Assembly: GCF_001750725.1 (NCBI RefSeq)
Contig: NZ_CP017279.1
Span: 3,782,001-3,846,000 of the forward strand
DNA: 64,000 nt
Source of the DNA: Enterobacter ludwigii
GTDB taxonomy: Bacteria > Pseudomonadota > Gammaproteobacteria > Enterobacterales > Enterobacteriaceae
Reading direction: 5' to 3'
Numbering within the stretch: position 1 is the first letter of the stretch; every line of letters starts with the position of its first letter. Below the pieces are notes generated by a model, which ran no database searches, had not been told where the DNA came from, and saw nothing but the letters and a program-made list of their open reading frames with translations. The position numbers and the translations under genes are program-made. This document shows, piece after piece, positions 39,090 through 49,219 of this stretch.

Positions 39090-39389
39090 ATGTCTAAACT
39101 GAAACCTGCTCTGCTGGTGCTTTCAATGATGCTGGTCGCTCCGATGGCGGTTCAGGCCTCTGAAATCACCCTCGTCCCTGCGGTAAAACTGCAGATTGGC
39201 GATCAGGATAATCGTGGTCACTACTGGGATGGTGGTCGCTGGCGCGACCATGACTGGTGGAAGGCTCACTATGACTGGCGCGATAATCACTGGCGCCCAC
39301 ATGACGAGCATCACGATCGTCATCATGATGACCACCATCACGATCGTCACGACGACCCGCGTCCTGGCCCGGACTGGAAACACCATTAA
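39090..39389 (+). CDS. yaaX: YaaX, DUF2502 family His/Asp-rich secreted protein
   Basis: A 99-residue protein; the ATG at 39090 follows AAGGAG at 39078-39083, better than the in-frame ATG at 39072. A signal peptide (LLVLSMMLVAPMAVQA) precedes a mature chain with ITLVPAVKLQIGDQDNRG, HYWDGGRWRDHDWWK and a C-terminal tail very rich in His and Asp. It matches E. coli YaaX in the N-terminal half; the tail differs (E. coli has Pro, His and Gly). Probably periplasmic; metal binding by the tail is a guess. Confidence 0.88.
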   Translation: MSKLKPALLVLSMMLVAPMAVQASEITLVPAVKLQIGDQDNRGHYWDGGRWRDHDWWKAHYDWRDNHWRPHDEHHDRHHDDHHHDRHDDPRPGPDWKHH

Positions 39390-39393
39390 TGCA

Positions 39394-39421
39394 AAACCCC
39401 GCCATCTGGCGGGGTTTGTTT
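39394..39421. terminator. Bidirectional terminator between yaaX and yaaA
   Basis: AAACCCCGCC (39394-39403) and GGCGGGGTTT (39408-39417) form a perfect 10-bp stem with loop ATCT. T-rich sequence follows on both strands. Confidence 0.9.
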
Positions 39422-40194
39422 TACTGCTCGTGGCGCTTAAACACCAGTTCGCCTTTTCCCGACGCTTCTTCATCGAAGAAGTAGCCTTCGCTGTTGAAGC
39501 CGGTCAGTTGCTCCGGCTTCGTCAGGCGGTTCTGAATGATGTAGCGGCTCATCAGCCCACGCGCTTTTTTGGCGTAGAAGCTGATGACCTTGAACTTGCC
39601 GTTTTTCTCATCGAGGAAAACGGGCTTGATAATTTCCGCATCCAGCTTTTTCGGCTTCACCGATTTGTAGTATTCATCGGAGGCCAGATTGATCACCACA
39701 TTATCGCCCTGAGCACGCAGCGCAGCGTTCAGTTTGTCGGTGATGATATCGCCCCAGAAATGGTACAGATCTTTGCCTTTAGGGTTTTCCAGGCGGATAC
39801 CCATCTCCAGACGATACGGCTGCATCAGATCCAACGGGCGCAGCACGCCGTACAGACCTGACAACATGCGCAGATGCTGCTGGGCGAAGTCGAAATCGGC
39901 TTCGCTAAAATCTTCCGCCTGCAGGCCGGTATACACATCACCTTTAAACGCCAGAAGCGCCTGGCGGGCGTTGTTCGGCGTGAAGTCCGGGTGCCACTCG
40001 TGGAAACGGGTCGCGTTAAGATCCGCCAGTTTGTCGCTGATGCTCATCAGCGAGGCAATTTGTGGCGCAGAGAGCTTACGCGCGACGTGAATCAGCTGTT
40101 GCGAATAGTCCAGCAGTTCAGGCTGGGTATAGCGCTCGGTGGCGAGCGGGCTCTGGTAATCGAGCGTTTTAGCAGGTGAAATCAGAATCAGCAT
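39421..40194 (-). CDS. yaaA: Peroxide stress resistance protein YaaA
   Basis: A 257-residue member of the YaaA (DUF328/UPF0246) family. The N-terminal [16 protein letters not shown], the middle [22 protein letters not shown] and [10 protein letters not shown] are family hallmarks. In E. coli it is OxyR-induced and lowers free iron during peroxide stress; the fold binds DNA. Convergent with yaaX and separated from it only by the shared terminator. Confidence 0.96.
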   Translation of the reverse strand: MLILISPAKTLDYQSPLATERYTQPELLDYSQQLIHVARKLSAPQIASLMSISDKLADLNATRFHEWHPDFTPNNARQALLAFKGDVYTGLQAEDFSEADFDFAQQHLRMLSGLYGVLRPLDLMQPYRLEMGIRLENPKGKDLYHFWGDIITDKLNAALRAQGDNVVINLASDEYYKSVKPKKLDAEIIKPVFLDEKNGKFKVISFYAKKARGLMSRYIIQNRLTKPEQLTGFNSEGYFFDEEASGKGELVFKRHEQ

Positions 40195-40260
40195 ATCCAG
40201 TCCTTGCAGGAAATTTAGAGCGACTTTAGCAAAAAATCGCCCTCAATTGATCGATAGCTG

Positions 40261-41691
40261 TTATTGCCGTGGCAAATCATCCCAGGTGCCGGGCGCAATT
40301 TGCGCCTGGATGTCGGGATAACGCGAGGCATCAAAGACCGGTGGTACGCCCAGTTTGCGCTGACGAAGATAGTCCCGTGCGATAAGCGTAACCACGGGTG
40401 AGAGCAGCAGGATCGCCGTCAGGTTAGTGATGGCCATGAGCGCCATAAAGACATCCGCCAGTTGCCAGACCAGCGGCATGCTGAGCAGCGAACCTGCTAA
40501 CACCATCAGTATCACCCCGAGGCGCAGCAGCGTGATCATACGGCGGGAGTCCACTTTCAGGAAAATAAGGTTATTTTCGGCGTAGAGGTAATTCACAACA
40601 ATCGAGCTGAAGGCGAATAACAGCAGGATGAGCGAGACAAACCCGGCTCCCCAGCCGCCCGTCAGATTCACCAGTGCCTGCTGAAGCAGTTGTATGCCGG
40701 CTGTTTCCGATGAGTGAGGTACCGGACCGGCCAGCAGCAGGATCATGGCGCTGGCGGAACAGATAATAATGGTGTCCGTAAAAACGCCAATCATCTGAAC
40801 AATGCCTTGTGCCGCCGGGTGGGGCGGCCAGGACGCGGCGGCGGCTGCGGCATTGGGCGTTGATCCCATACCGGCTTCATTGGAGAACATTCCGCGCTGA
40901 AAGCCCGACATCAGCGCCTGGCTGAAGGTATAGCCCAGTGCGCCCGATGCCGCCTCGCGCCAGCCAAATGCGCTTTTGAAGATGGTTGCAATCACTTCCG
41001 GCACCTGCTCGATATGCCGTGCGGCGACGAACAGGCTGGCGGCAACCCACAGCAGCGCCATGACCGGCACCAGCCACTGCATCAGGCGGGCGACACCTTT
41101 TAGGCCGGTCGAAATGGTCAGCAGGATACAGAGGGCTAAAACAAGCCCGGTGATCCACTCCGGACACGCAAAGGCATAGCGCAAGGCATGGGCGACAGAA
41201 TTCGCCTGAACGGTATTAAAAATCAGACCGTACGCGAGCAGTAAAAACAGCGAAAACAGCACGCCCATCCAGCGCATTCCTAAGCCACGCGCCATGTACC
41301 AGGCCGGGCCGCCGCGAAACTGTCCGTTTTTATCTTTTTCTTTGTAGAGTTGGGCGAGGGCGCTCTCGGCAAAGGAGGTGGCCATCCCGATAAGCGCCGT
41401 GACCCACATCCAGAAAACGGCGCCCGGGCCACCGGCGCTGATGGCCAGTGCCACCCCTGCCATATTACCGCTGCCGAGGCGTGCTGCAATGCTGGTGCAG
41501 AGGGCCTGGAAAGAGGTTAATCCGCCCGGCTGGGGCGTGACGCTGTTTTTCAGACTTCTGCCAAATTTGCGAATATAACGAAACTGGATAAACCCGCTGC
41601 GTAGCGTAAACCAAATACCTGCACTCAGCAGCAGGTATATCATTATCGAACCCCAAAGGACTTCATTAATAAAGAAAAGGAAATCAGGCAT
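40261..41691 (-). CDS. yaaJ: Alanine:sodium symporter family transporter YaaJ
   Basis: A 476-residue AGCS-family amino acid carrier with about ten transmembrane helices. Signature segments are GSGNMAGVALAISAGGPGAVFWMW, RGGPAWYMARGLG and MFSNEAGMGSTPNAAAAA (cited in part). The start at 41691 (MPDFLFFINEVLWG) has GAGGG 7 bp upstream and agrees with E. coli; the frame from 41715 is less likely. Substrate presumably alanine or glycine; not certain. Confidence 0.93.
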   Translation of the reverse strand: MPDFLFFINEVLWGSIMIYLLLSAGIWFTLRSGFIQFRYIRKFGRSLKNSVTPQPGGLTSFQALCTSIAARLGSGNMAGVALAISAGGPGAVFWMWVTALIGMATSFAESALAQLYKEKDKNGQFRGGPAWYMARGLGMRWMGVLFSLFLLLAYGLIFNTVQANSVAHALRYAFACPEWITGLVLALCILLTISTGLKGVARLMQWLVPVMALLWVAASLFVAARHIEQVPEVIATIFKSAFGWREAASGALGYTFSQALMSGFQRGMFSNEAGMGSTPNAAAAAASWPPHPAAQGIVQMIGVFTDTIIICSASAMILLLAGPVPHSSETAGIQLLQQALVNLTGGWGAGFVSLILLLFAFSSIVVNYLYAENNLIFLKVDSRRMITLLRLGVILMVLAGSLLSMPLVWQLADVFMALMAITNLTAILLLSPVVTLIARDYLRQRKLGVPPVFDASRYPDIQAQIAPGTWDDLPRQ

Positions 41692-41953
41692 TAACGTCCC
41701 TCTTGTTGATGCCAAAATGAATATGTAAGCGCTACCACTGATTGGACATGCTGTTACTTAGCAGCCTGTTAATATTCTGAGTTTATCATACTCTGTCTAA
41801 GCGCACTGTCTGCGGTTGCGCTACCCCTCCGTCGTGTTATCATCAGGGCAGACCGGTTACATCCCCCTAACAAGTAAACCTGTCATTTTTCCGCTGCAGG
41901 CATGCTGTCGGTAGCGTGAATTATCCAGGGCACGTTAAAAGAGAAACACTATC

Positions 41954-42907
41954 ATGACGGATAAATTGACCTCCCTTCGTCAGTTCACCACTGTCGTAGC
42001 TGACACCGGAGATATCGCGGCAATGAAGCTGTACCAGCCGCAGGATGCCACCACCAACCCTTCTCTGATCCTTAACGCCGCACAGATCCCTGAGTATCGC
42101 AAACTGATTGACGACGCAGTGACCTGGGCGAAAGCACAGAGCAACGACCGCGCGCAGCAGGTTGTTGATGCCACTGATAAACTGGCCGTGAACATTGGTC
42201 TGGAAATTCTGAAACTGGTTCCTGGCCGCATCTCTACCGAAGTTGACGCACGTCTCTCCTACGACACCGAAGCGTCTATCGCCAAAGCAAAACGTCTGAT
42301 CAAAATGTACAACGATGCCGGCATCAGCAATGACCGCATCCTGATCAAACTGGCGTCAACCTGGCAGGGTATTCGTGCAGCTGAACAGCTGGAAAAAGAC
42401 GGTATCAACTGTAACCTGACGCTGCTGTTCTCCTTCGCACAGGCGCGTGCATGTGCGGAAGCCGGCGTATACCTGATTTCTCCATTCGTTGGCCGTATTC
42501 TGGACTGGTACAAAGCCAACACGGATAAGAAAGAGTACGCGGCATCTGAAGATCCAGGCGTCGTTTCCGTGACCGAAATCTACGAATACTACAAACAGCA
42601 CGGTTATGAGACTGTGGTGATGGGCGCAAGCTTCCGTAACGTAGGTGAAATCATCGAACTGGCTGGCTGTGACCGCCTGACCATCGCCCCGGCACTGCTG
42701 AAAGAGCTGGCTGAAAGCGAAGGTGCTATCGAGCGTAAACTGTCCTACACCGGTGAAGTGAAAGCGCGTCCGGAGCGCATCACTGAATCTGAGTTCCTGT
42801 GGCAGCATAACCAGGATCCAATGGCTGTAGATAAACTGGCGGACGGTATCCGTAAGTTTGCTATCGACCAGGAAAAACTGGAAAAAATGATCGGCGACCT
42901 GCTGTAA
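41954..42907 (+). CDS. talB: Transaldolase B
   Basis: A pentose phosphate pathway enzyme transferring a dihydroxyacetone unit between sugar phosphates. 317 residues, equal to E. coli TalB. The Schiff-base Lys132 lies in [28 protein letters not shown] is the other signature. Preceded by a 262-bp region without genes that should contain its promoter. Confidence 0.97.
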   Translation: MTDKLTSLRQFTTVVADTGDIAAMKLYQPQDATTNPSLILNAAQIPEYRKLIDDAVTWAKAQSNDRAQQVVDATDKLAVNIGLEILKLVPGRISTEVDARLSYDTEASIAKAKRLIKMYNDAGISNDRILIKLASTWQGIRAAEQLEKDGINCNLTLLFSFAQARACAEAGVYLISPFVGRILDWYKANTDKKEYAASEDPGVVSVTEIYEYYKQHGYETVVMGASFRNVGEIIELAGCDRLTIAPALLKELAESEGAIERKLSYTGEVKARPERITESEFLWQHNQDPMAVDKLADGIRKFAIDQEKLEKMIGDLL

Positions 42908-42914
42908 TCATTCT

Positions 42915-42938
42915 GCGTGACCGGGTTCCCGGTCACGC
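42915..42938 (+). terminator. Hairpin downstream of talB
   Basis: GCGTGACCGGG (42915-42925) and CCCGGTCACGC (42928-42938) are exact reverse complements with almost no loop, followed by a T-rich stretch. Probably ends most talB transcripts before mog. Confidence 0.7.
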
Positions 42939-43018
42939 TACTTCTTTCGTACTCTGTCTGAATTTCCCCTCTGCGTGTATCATTCCCTTTAATCAGTACT
43001 TTTTTGAATGGAATGGAT

Positions 43019-43606
43019 ATGAATACCTTACGCATCGGCTTAGTGTCGATTTCTGACCGCGCCTCCAGCGGTGTTTATCAGGATAAAGGCATCCCCGCGC
43101 TGGAAGAATGGCTGGGCAGTGCGTTGACAACCCCCTTTGAGATCCAGACCCGCCTGATCCCTGACGAACAGCCAATTATCGAACAGACACTCTGTGAGCT
43201 GGTGGATGAGATGAGCTGCCACCTGGTATTGACCACGGGAGGCACCGGGCCTGCGCGCCGGGACGTCACTCCGGATGCCACGCTGGCGGTTGCCGATCGT
43301 GAGATGCCTGGCTTCGGTGAGCAGATGCGCCAGATCAGTCTACACTTTGTCCCGACGGCGATCCTCTCCCGTCAGGTCGGGGTGATCCGCAAGCAGGCAT
43401 TGATTCTGAATTTGCCGGGCCAGCCGAAGTCCATCAAAGAGACGCTTGAAGGACTGAAAGCGGAAGATGGCAGCGTGATCGTGCACGGGATTTTTGCAAG
43501 TGTACCGTATTGTATACAGTTGCTTGACGGTCCGTATGTAGAAACCGATGAGAAAGTGGTAGCAGCTTTTCGTCCGAAAAACGCCCGTCGCGAGACAATC
43601 TCCTGA
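43019..43606 (+). CDS. mog: Molybdopterin adenylyltransferase Mog
   Basis: Adenylates molybdopterin with ATP before molybdate insertion by MoeA. 195 residues from the ATG at 43019 (MNTLRIGLVSISDRASSG), the E. coli length; the frame from 43004 has no better start signal. The MoaB/Mog motif TTGGTGPARRDVTPDAT and LNLPGQPKSIKE are conserved. Confidence 0.96.
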   Translation: MNTLRIGLVSISDRASSGVYQDKGIPALEEWLGSALTTPFEIQTRLIPDEQPIIEQTLCELVDEMSCHLVLTTGGTGPARRDVTPDATLAVADREMPGFGEQMRQISLHFVPTAILSRQVGVIRKQALILNLPGQPKSIKETLEGLKAEDGSVIVHGIFASVPYCIQLLDGPYVETDEKVVAAFRPKNARRETIS

Positions 43607-43728
43607 AATTAATCAATATGTGACATTAGCTGAAGCGACGGTGGCGTGGTAAGGGTTTTACGGTATAGTAATTTTTTCTTTACGTTTGCTGTAAAAATAA
43701 ATCCACAACACAAGCCAAATGGTTCGCT

Positions 43729-45051
43729 ATGTCACATAACACCCGACCTCTGAATCGACAGGACTATAAAACCCTCACGCTCGCGGCCTTAGGCGGTGCG
43801 CTGGAGTTTTACGACTTCATCATCTTCGTCTTCTTCGCCGCCGTGGTGGGGGAGCTTTTCTTCCCGGCAGATATCCCGGAGTGGTTGCGCCAGGTGCAAA
43901 CCTTCGGCATTTTTGCCGCCGGGTATCTGGCGCGACCGCTGGGTGGCATTGTAATGGCCCACTTTGGTGACCTGGTCGGGCGTAAGAAGATGTTCACGCT
44001 CAGCATTTTACTGATGGCCGTGCCGACGCTGGCCATTGGTCTGCTGCCCACTTACGCCTCAATGGGCATTGTTGCTCCGCTGCTGCTGTTGCTGATGCGC
44101 ATTCTTCAGGGCGCGGCGATTGGCGGCGAAGTGCCGGGGGCCTGGGTGTTCGTGGCGGAGCATGTGCCGGCGCGCCGCATCGGCATCGCCTGTGGAACCT
44201 TAACGGCGGGGCTGACTGTCGGTATCCTCCTCGGTTCAGTGGTGGCCACTATCGTGAATACCAGCATGACGCAACAGGCGGTTCACGACTGGGGATGGCG
44301 CGTACCGTTCCTGCTCGGCGGGGCGTTTGGCCTGGTGGCGATGTATCTTCGCCGCTGGCTGCAGGAGACACCTATTTTCCTTGAGATGCAGCAGCGCAAG
44401 GCGCTGGCACAGGAGTTGCCGGTAAAAGCCGTGGTGGTGCGCCACCGGAGCGCGGTTGTGGTGTCGATGCTGCTCACCTGGCTGCTGTCGGCGGGCATCG
44501 TGGTCGTTATCTTGATGTCTCCGGTATGGCTGCAAAAGCAGTACGGTTTTGCGCCGGCGGTAACGTTGCAGGCAAACAGTATCGCCACCATTATGCTCTG
44601 CTTTGGCTGTCTGGCCGCGGGGCTGGCCGTTGATCGTATCGGTGCCGGCCTGACTTTCATCATCGGCAGTCTGCTGCTGGCTGCGTCGAGCTGGGCGTTT
44701 TACCACCTGGCAGGCAGCCATCCTGAACAGCTGTTCCTGCTCTACGGTACGGTCGGGCTGTGCGTGGGGGTTGTCGGTGCAGTGCCGTATGTGATGGTGC
44801 GAGCTTTTCCGCCAGAGGTCCGCTTCACCGGGATCTCTTTTTCCTATAACGTCTCTTACGCCATCTTTGGCGGGCTGACGCCGATTGCGGTCACGGTGTT
44901 GATGGGAGTATCCCCGATGGCTCCCGCCTGGTATGTGCTCGCGCTGTCGGTGATGGGGCTGGTGTTAGGCATTTGGCTTCGGCAGAAACAGGGATGTCGT
45001 GCCCGCGAGGCGGACACGACAGATGGATCAGTGTTTTTCACCAATCGGTAG
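43729..45051 (+). CDS. MFS transporter, metabolite:H+ symporter type
   Basis: A 440-residue major facilitator with twelve predicted helices. The MFS A-motif is GDLVGRKKMF between helices 2 and 3; GGALEFYDFIIFVFF at the N-terminus, EVPGAWVFVAEHVPARRIG and WGWRVPFLLGG are typical of the metabolite:H+ symporter subfamily (ProP, KgtP, ShiA relatives). Substrate unknown, probably an organic acid or similar. It lies between mog and satP, where E. coli K-12 has no such gene, and its 3' end overlaps satP by 24 bp tail to tail. Confidence 0.88.
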   Translation: MSHNTRPLNRQDYKTLTLAALGGALEFYDFIIFVFFAAVVGELFFPADIPEWLRQVQTFGIFAAGYLARPLGGIVMAHFGDLVGRKKMFTLSILLMAVPTLAIGLLPTYASMGIVAPLLLLLMRILQGAAIGGEVPGAWVFVAEHVPARRIGIACGTLTAGLTVGILLGSVVATIVNTSMTQQAVHDWGWRVPFLLGGAFGLVAMYLRRWLQETPIFLEMQQRKALAQELPVKAVVVRHRSAVVVSMLLTWLLSAGIVVVILMSPVWLQKQYGFAPAVTLQANSIATIMLCFGCLAAGLAVDRIGAGLTFIIGSLLLAASSWAFYHLAGSHPEQLFLLYGTVGLCVGVVGAVPYVMVRAFPPEVRFTGISFSYNVSYAIFGGLTPIAVTVLMGVSPMAPAWYVLALSVMGLVLGIWLRQKQGCRAREADTTDGSVFFTNR

Positions 45052-45594
45052 AATGGTGCGGTCAAACTGCTCGTTCAGCACTTCACCCATTGCCAGGTAG
45101 ATAGCGCTTGCGCCGCACACCAGACCAATCCAGCCGGCAATATGCACGATGCTTTCGTTATCCACGAGGTGGCCGATCGCCAGCAGGGCGAACAGCACGG
45201 TCAGGCTCAGGAAAACAAACTGCAGTGCGCGGTTGCCTTTCAGGGTGCCGAAGAACATAAACAGCGTGAAGATGCCCCACAGACCAAGGTAAACGCCCAG
45301 GAAATGTGCGTTTGCCGCATCTGCCAGGGCCATTTTAGGCATCAGCAGGATCGCGACCAGGGTCAGCCAGAAAGAACCATAAGAGGTAAATGCGGTTAAG
45401 CCGAAGGTGTTGCCTTTCTTATATTCCAGCAGGCCCGCGAAGATTTGCGCGATACCGCCGTAAAAAATGCCCATCGCCAGGATAATGCCATCCATCGGGA
45501 ACATCCCGATGTTGTGCAGGTTCAGCAGGATAGTGGTCATGCCAAAACCCATCAGGCCCAGCGGAGCCGGATTAGCCAACTTAGTGTTGCCCAT
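45028..45594 (-). CDS. satP: Succinate-acetate/proton symporter SatP (YaaH)
   Basis: A 188-residue inner-membrane protein of the GPR1/FUN34/YaaH family with six helices. The family signature NPAPLGLMGFG lies at the N-terminus, and the second half includes GTFGL-like GNTFGLTAFTSYGSFWLTL. Imports acetate and succinate with protons. E. coli has yaaW and yaaI between satP and dnaK; here dnaK follows directly after 296 bp. Confidence 0.96.
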   Translation of the reverse strand: MGNTKLANPAPLGLMGFGMTTILLNLHNIGMFPMDGIILAMGIFYGGIAQIFAGLLEYKKGNTFGLTAFTSYGSFWLTLVAILLMPKMALADAANAHFLGVYLGLWGIFTLFMFFGTLKGNRALQFVFLSLTVLFALLAIGHLVDNESIVHIAGWIGLVCGASAIYLAMGEVLNEQFDRTILPIGEKH

Positions 45595-45740
45595 AAGTCC
45601 TCAAAAAATCATCATTAATATGGTGAAATGGTTAAACCCGCGTCAGTTCTCCCTGACGGGGCGCGGCATCATAATGGGCGCAATCAATGCCGTCTATGAT
45701 CTCATCAGGGTGAAATTAAAAATTTTTTTTACCGTTCCCC

Positions 45741-45768
45741 CTTGATGGACGCTGGCGCGACCCCATCT
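45741..45768 (+). promoter_or_regulatory. dnaK heat-shock promoter P1 (sigma 32)
   Basis: CTTGATG (45741-45747) and CCCCATCT (45761-45768) with 13-bp spacing fit the sigma-32 consensus CTTGAAA / CCCCATNT and align with the E. coli dnaK P1 promoter as I remember it. Confidence 0.88.
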
Positions 45769-45815
45769 TGTAGTCAACCGCAGTGTGTGGACCTGAAAAA
45801 AATCAATTGTGGGCA

Positions 45816-45842
45816 GTTGAAAAAGCACGTTCTGCCCTTATT
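45816..45842 (+). promoter_or_regulatory. dnaK heat-shock promoter P2 (sigma 32)
   Basis: GTTGAAA (45816-45822) and CCCTTATT (45835-45842) with 12-bp spacing, in the position of the E. coli P2 promoter. Weaker match than P1. Confidence 0.7.
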
Positions 45843-45890
45843 ACAGGTACACAACCACATGTTGACTGAATTTTAAGTGGAGACGTTTAG

Positions 45891-47804
45891 ATGGGTAAAA
45901 TTATTGGTATCGACCTGGGTACTACCAACTCTTGTGTAGCGATTATGGATGGCACTACCGCACGCGTGCTGGAGAACGCCGAGGGCGATCGCACCACGCC
46001 TTCTATCATTGCTTATACCCAGGATGGTGAAACTCTGGTTGGTCAGCCGGCTAAACGTCAGGCAGTGACAAACCCGCAAAATACCCTGTTTGCGATTAAA
46101 CGCCTGATTGGCCGCCGCTTCCAGGACGAAGAAGTTCAGCGTGACGTTTCTATCATGCCTTACAAAATCATCGCAGCAGATAACGGCGATGCATGGCTTG
46201 ATGTGAAAGGCACCAAAACGGCACCACCGCAGATCTCTGCTGAAGTGCTGAAAAAAATGAAGAAAACCGCAGAAGATTACCTGGGTGAACCGGTAACTGA
46301 AGCTGTTATCACCGTTCCTGCTTACTTCAACGATGCTCAGCGTCAGGCAACGAAAGATGCTGGCCGTATCGCAGGTCTGGAAGTAAAACGTATCATCAAC
46401 GAACCAACCGCAGCGGCACTGGCTTACGGTCTGGATAAAGAAGTTGGCAACCGTACTATCGCGGTTTACGACCTGGGTGGTGGTACTTTCGATATCTCTA
46501 TTATCGAAATCGACGAAGTTGATGGCGAAAAAACCTTCGAAGTTCTGGCAACCAACGGTGATACCCACCTGGGTGGTGAAGACTTCGATACCCGTCTGAT
46601 CAACTACCTCGTTGACGAGTTCAAGAAAGATCAGGGCATTGACCTGCGTAACGACCCGCTGGCAATGCAGCGCCTGAAAGAAGCCGCTGAGAAAGCGAAG
46701 ATCGAACTGTCTTCCGCTCAGCAGACCGACGTGAACCTGCCGTATATCACTGCAGACGCGACCGGTCCTAAACACATGAACATTAAAGTGACCCGTGCGA
46801 AACTGGAAAGCCTGGTAGAAGACCTGGTGAACCGTTCCATTGAGCCACTGAAAGTTGCTCTGCAGGATGCTGGACTGTCCGTGTCTGATATCAACGACGT
46901 TATCCTCGTCGGTGGCCAGACCCGTATGCCAATGGTTCAGAAGAAAGTGGCTGAATTCTTTGGTAAAGAGCCACGTAAAGACGTTAACCCGGACGAAGCA
47001 GTGGCTATCGGTGCTGCCGTTCAGGGTGGTGTGTTGACGGGTGATGTGAAAGACGTTCTGCTGCTGGACGTTACCCCGCTGTCTCTGGGTATCGAAACCA
47101 TGGGCGGTGTGATGACGGCGCTTATCACCAAAAACACCACTATCCCTACTAAGCACAGCCAGGTGTTCTCTACTGCTGAAGACAACCAGTCTGCAGTAAC
47201 CATCCATGTGCTGCAGGGTGAGCGTAAGCGTGCGGCGGATAACAAGTCACTGGGTCAGTTCAACCTGGATGGCATCAACCCGGCGCCACGCGGTATGCCG
47301 CAGATCGAAGTAACCTTCGATATCGATGCTGACGGTATCCTGCACGTTTCCGCGAAAGACAAAAACAGCGGTAAAGAGCAGAAGATCACCATTAAGGCCT
47401 CTTCCGGTCTGAACGAAGAAGAGATCCAGAAAATGGTTCGTGAAGCAGAAGCGAACGCGGAATCTGACCGTAAGTTCGAAGAGCTGGTTCAGACCCGCAA
47501 CCAGGGCGACCATCTGCTGCACAGCACCCGTAAGCAGGTTGAAGAAGCCGGCGATAAACTGCCAGCTGAAGACAAAACGGCTATCGAAGCTGCACTGAGC
47601 GCGCTGGAAACGTCTCTGAAAGGCGAAGACAAAGCGGATATCGAAGCGAAGATGCAGGAGCTGGCACAGGCTTCTCAGAAGCTGATGGAAATCGCTCAGC
47701 AGCAGCACGCCCAACAGCAGGCTGGCGCTGACGCTTCTCAGAACAACGCGAAAGACGACGACGTTGTCGACGCTGAGTTCGAAGAAGTGAAAGACAAAAA
47801 ATAA
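45891..47804 (+). CDS. dnaK: Molecular chaperone DnaK (Hsp70)
   Basis: A 637-residue Hsp70. ATPase domain begins [21 protein letters not shown], with [12 protein letters not shown] and the linker [17 protein letters not shown]; the substrate-binding domain and helical lid end in EEVKDKK, the typical enterobacterial C-terminus. It folds and remodels proteins with DnaJ and GrpE and restrains sigma 32. Two sigma-32 promoters precede it. Confidence 0.98.
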   Translation: MGKIIGIDLGTTNSCVAIMDGTTARVLENAEGDRTTPSIIAYTQDGETLVGQPAKRQAVTNPQNTLFAIKRLIGRRFQDEEVQRDVSIMPYKIIAADNGDAWLDVKGTKTAPPQISAEVLKKMKKTAEDYLGEPVTEAVITVPAYFNDAQRQATKDAGRIAGLEVKRIINEPTAAALAYGLDKEVGNRTIAVYDLGGGTFDISIIEIDEVDGEKTFEVLATNGDTHLGGEDFDTRLINYLVDEFKKDQGIDLRNDPLAMQRLKEAAEKAKIELSSAQQTDVNLPYITADATGPKHMNIKVTRAKLESLVEDLVNRSIEPLKVALQDAGLSVSDINDVILVGGQTRMPMVQKKVAEFFGKEPRKDVNPDEAVAIGAAVQGGVLTGDVKDVLLLDVTPLSLGIETMGGVMTALITKNTTIPTKHSQVFSTAEDNQSAVTIHVLQGERKRAADNKSLGQFNLDGINPAPRGMPQIEVTFDIDADGILHVSAKDKNSGKEQKITIKASSGLNEEEIQKMVREAEANAESDRKFEELVQTRNQGDHLLHSTRKQVEEAGDKLPAEDKTAIEAALSALETSLKGEDKADIEAKMQELAQASQKLMEIAQQQHAQQQAGADASQNNAKDDDVVDAEFEEVKDKK

Positions 47805-47830
47805 TCGCCCTGATGCAGGGTAATTAATCG

Positions 47831-47863
47831 GCACGGGCGTAGGAGAACTCTCCACGCCCGTGC
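47831..47863 (+). other. Strong hairpin in dnaK-dnaJ spacer (region of tpke11 in E. coli)
   Basis: GCACGGGCGT (47831-47840) pairs perfectly with ACGCCCGTGC (47854-47863), with an inner GGAG/CTCC stem. No T-run follows, so it is not a simple terminator. The E. coli dnaK-dnaJ spacer has been annotated with a small RNA, tpke11; whether an RNA exists here cannot be told from sequence. It may tune dnaJ relative to dnaK. Confidence 0.6.
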
Positions 47864-47891
47864 TCGCATGTTAAGGGGCTTAAAAAAACCA

Positions 47892-49037
47892 ATGGCAAAG
47901 CAAGACTATTACGAGATTTTAGGCGTTCCGAAAACTGCGGAAGAGCGTGAAATCAAAAAGGCGTATAAGCGCCTGGCCATGAAATTCCACCCGGACCGCA
48001 ACCAGGGTGACAAAGAGGCTGAAGCCAAATTTAAAGAGATCAAAGAAGCCTACGAAGTCCTGACCGATGCACAGAAACGTGCGGCCTATGACCAGTACGG
48101 TCACGCAGCCTTCGAACAAGGCGGCATGGGCGGCGGTGGATTCGGTGGCGGCGGCTTTGGCGGCGGCGCTGACTTCAGCGATATCTTTGGCGATGTTTTC
48201 GGCGACATTTTTGGCGGCGGTCGTGGCCGTCAGCGCGCGGCGCGCGGCGCCGACCTGCGCTACAACATGGATCTGACGCTGGAAGAGGCCGTACGCGGCG
48301 TCACCAAAGAGATCCGTATTCCGACGCTGGAAGAGTGCGACGTTTGCCACGGCAGCGGCGCGAAAGCAGGCACCCAGCCGCAAACCTGTCCAACCTGTCA
48401 CGGTTCCGGTCAGGTGCAGATGCGTCAGGGCTTCTTCGCCGTGCAGCAGGCGTGTCCGCACTGTCATGGTCGCGGTACGCTGATTAAAGACCCCTGCACA
48501 AAATGCCACGGTCATGGTCGCGTTGAGAAAACCAAGACGCTGTCCGTTAAAATCCCGGCAGGCGTGGACACGGGCGACCGTATCCGTCTGGCAGGTGAAG
48601 GTGAGGCCGGCGAGCACGGTGCACCGGCAGGCGATCTGTACGTTCAGGTTCAGGTCAAGCAGCACGCCATCTTTGAGCGTGAAGGCAACAACCTGTACTG
48701 TGAAGTGCCCATCAACTTCGCCATGGCGGCACTCGGTGGCGAAATTGAAGTGCCAACGCTTGATGGTCGCGTCAATCTGAAGGTTCCAGGCGAAACCCAG
48801 ACCGGCAAGCTGTTCCGCATGCGTGGTAAAGGTGTTAAATCCGTTCGCGGTGGTGCGCAGGGCGACCTGCTGTGCCGCGTGGTGGTTGAAACCCCGGTTG
48901 GCCTGAACGACAAGCAGAAACAGCTGCTGAAAGAGCTGCAGGAAAGTTTTGGCGGCCCGACGGGTGAGAAAAACAGCCCGCGCTCCAAAAGCTTCTTCGA
49001 TGGCGTCAAAAAATTCTTCGACGATTTGACCCGCTGA
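47892..49037 (+). CDS. dnaJ: Co-chaperone DnaJ (Hsp40)
   Basis: Type I Hsp40 of 381 residues. J domain with the HPD motif ([10 protein letters not shown]), a Gly/Phe-rich segment after residue about 76, and four zinc-binding repeats [24 protein letters not shown] and CTKCHGHG. The ATG at 47892 ([12 protein letters not shown]) is the family start; the frame from 47868 adds eight unlikely residues. Delivers clients to DnaK and stimulates its ATPase. Confidence 0.98.
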   Translation: MAKQDYYEILGVPKTAEEREIKKAYKRLAMKFHPDRNQGDKEAEAKFKEIKEAYEVLTDAQKRAAYDQYGHAAFEQGGMGGGGFGGGGFGGGADFSDIFGDVFGDIFGGGRGRQRAARGADLRYNMDLTLEEAVRGVTKEIRIPTLEECDVCHGSGAKAGTQPQTCPTCHGSGQVQMRQGFFAVQQACPHCHGRGTLIKDPCTKCHGHGRVEKTKTLSVKIPAGVDTGDRIRLAGEGEAGEHGAPAGDLYVQVQVKQHAIFEREGNNLYCEVPINFAMAALGGEIEVPTLDGRVNLKVPGETQTGKLFRMRGKGVKSVRGGAQGDLLCRVVVETPVGLNDKQKQLLKELQESFGGPTGEKNSPRSKSFFDGVKKFFDDLTR

Positions 49038-49060
49038 TCCGTTAGCTGGTGTTCATCTCA

Positions 49061-49090
49061 AAAAGCCCGGAAGCGATTTCGGGCTTTTTC
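49061..49090 (+). terminator. dnaKJ operon terminator
   Basis: AAAAGCCCG and CGGGCTTTT arms around GAAGCGATTT form a stable stem, followed by a T-run. It closes the dnaKJ message. Confidence 0.9.
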
Positions 49091-49219
49091 TTTTTGTAGC
49101 TGTCCTCATGGCTATCATTCGGTAAAACTGAATATATACTCAACATTAATCTGCTTTTGCCGAGCTGTTTGGCCTGGTATTATGGTTTTACCGAAGTATT
49201 GCTGTAAGAGAGAGCCTAC

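Noticed and set aside
45873..47207. 444-codon minus-strand frame over dnaK
   Set aside because: Antisense shadow of a highly biased gene. Such frames opposite dnaK have been misannotated before; no independent support here.
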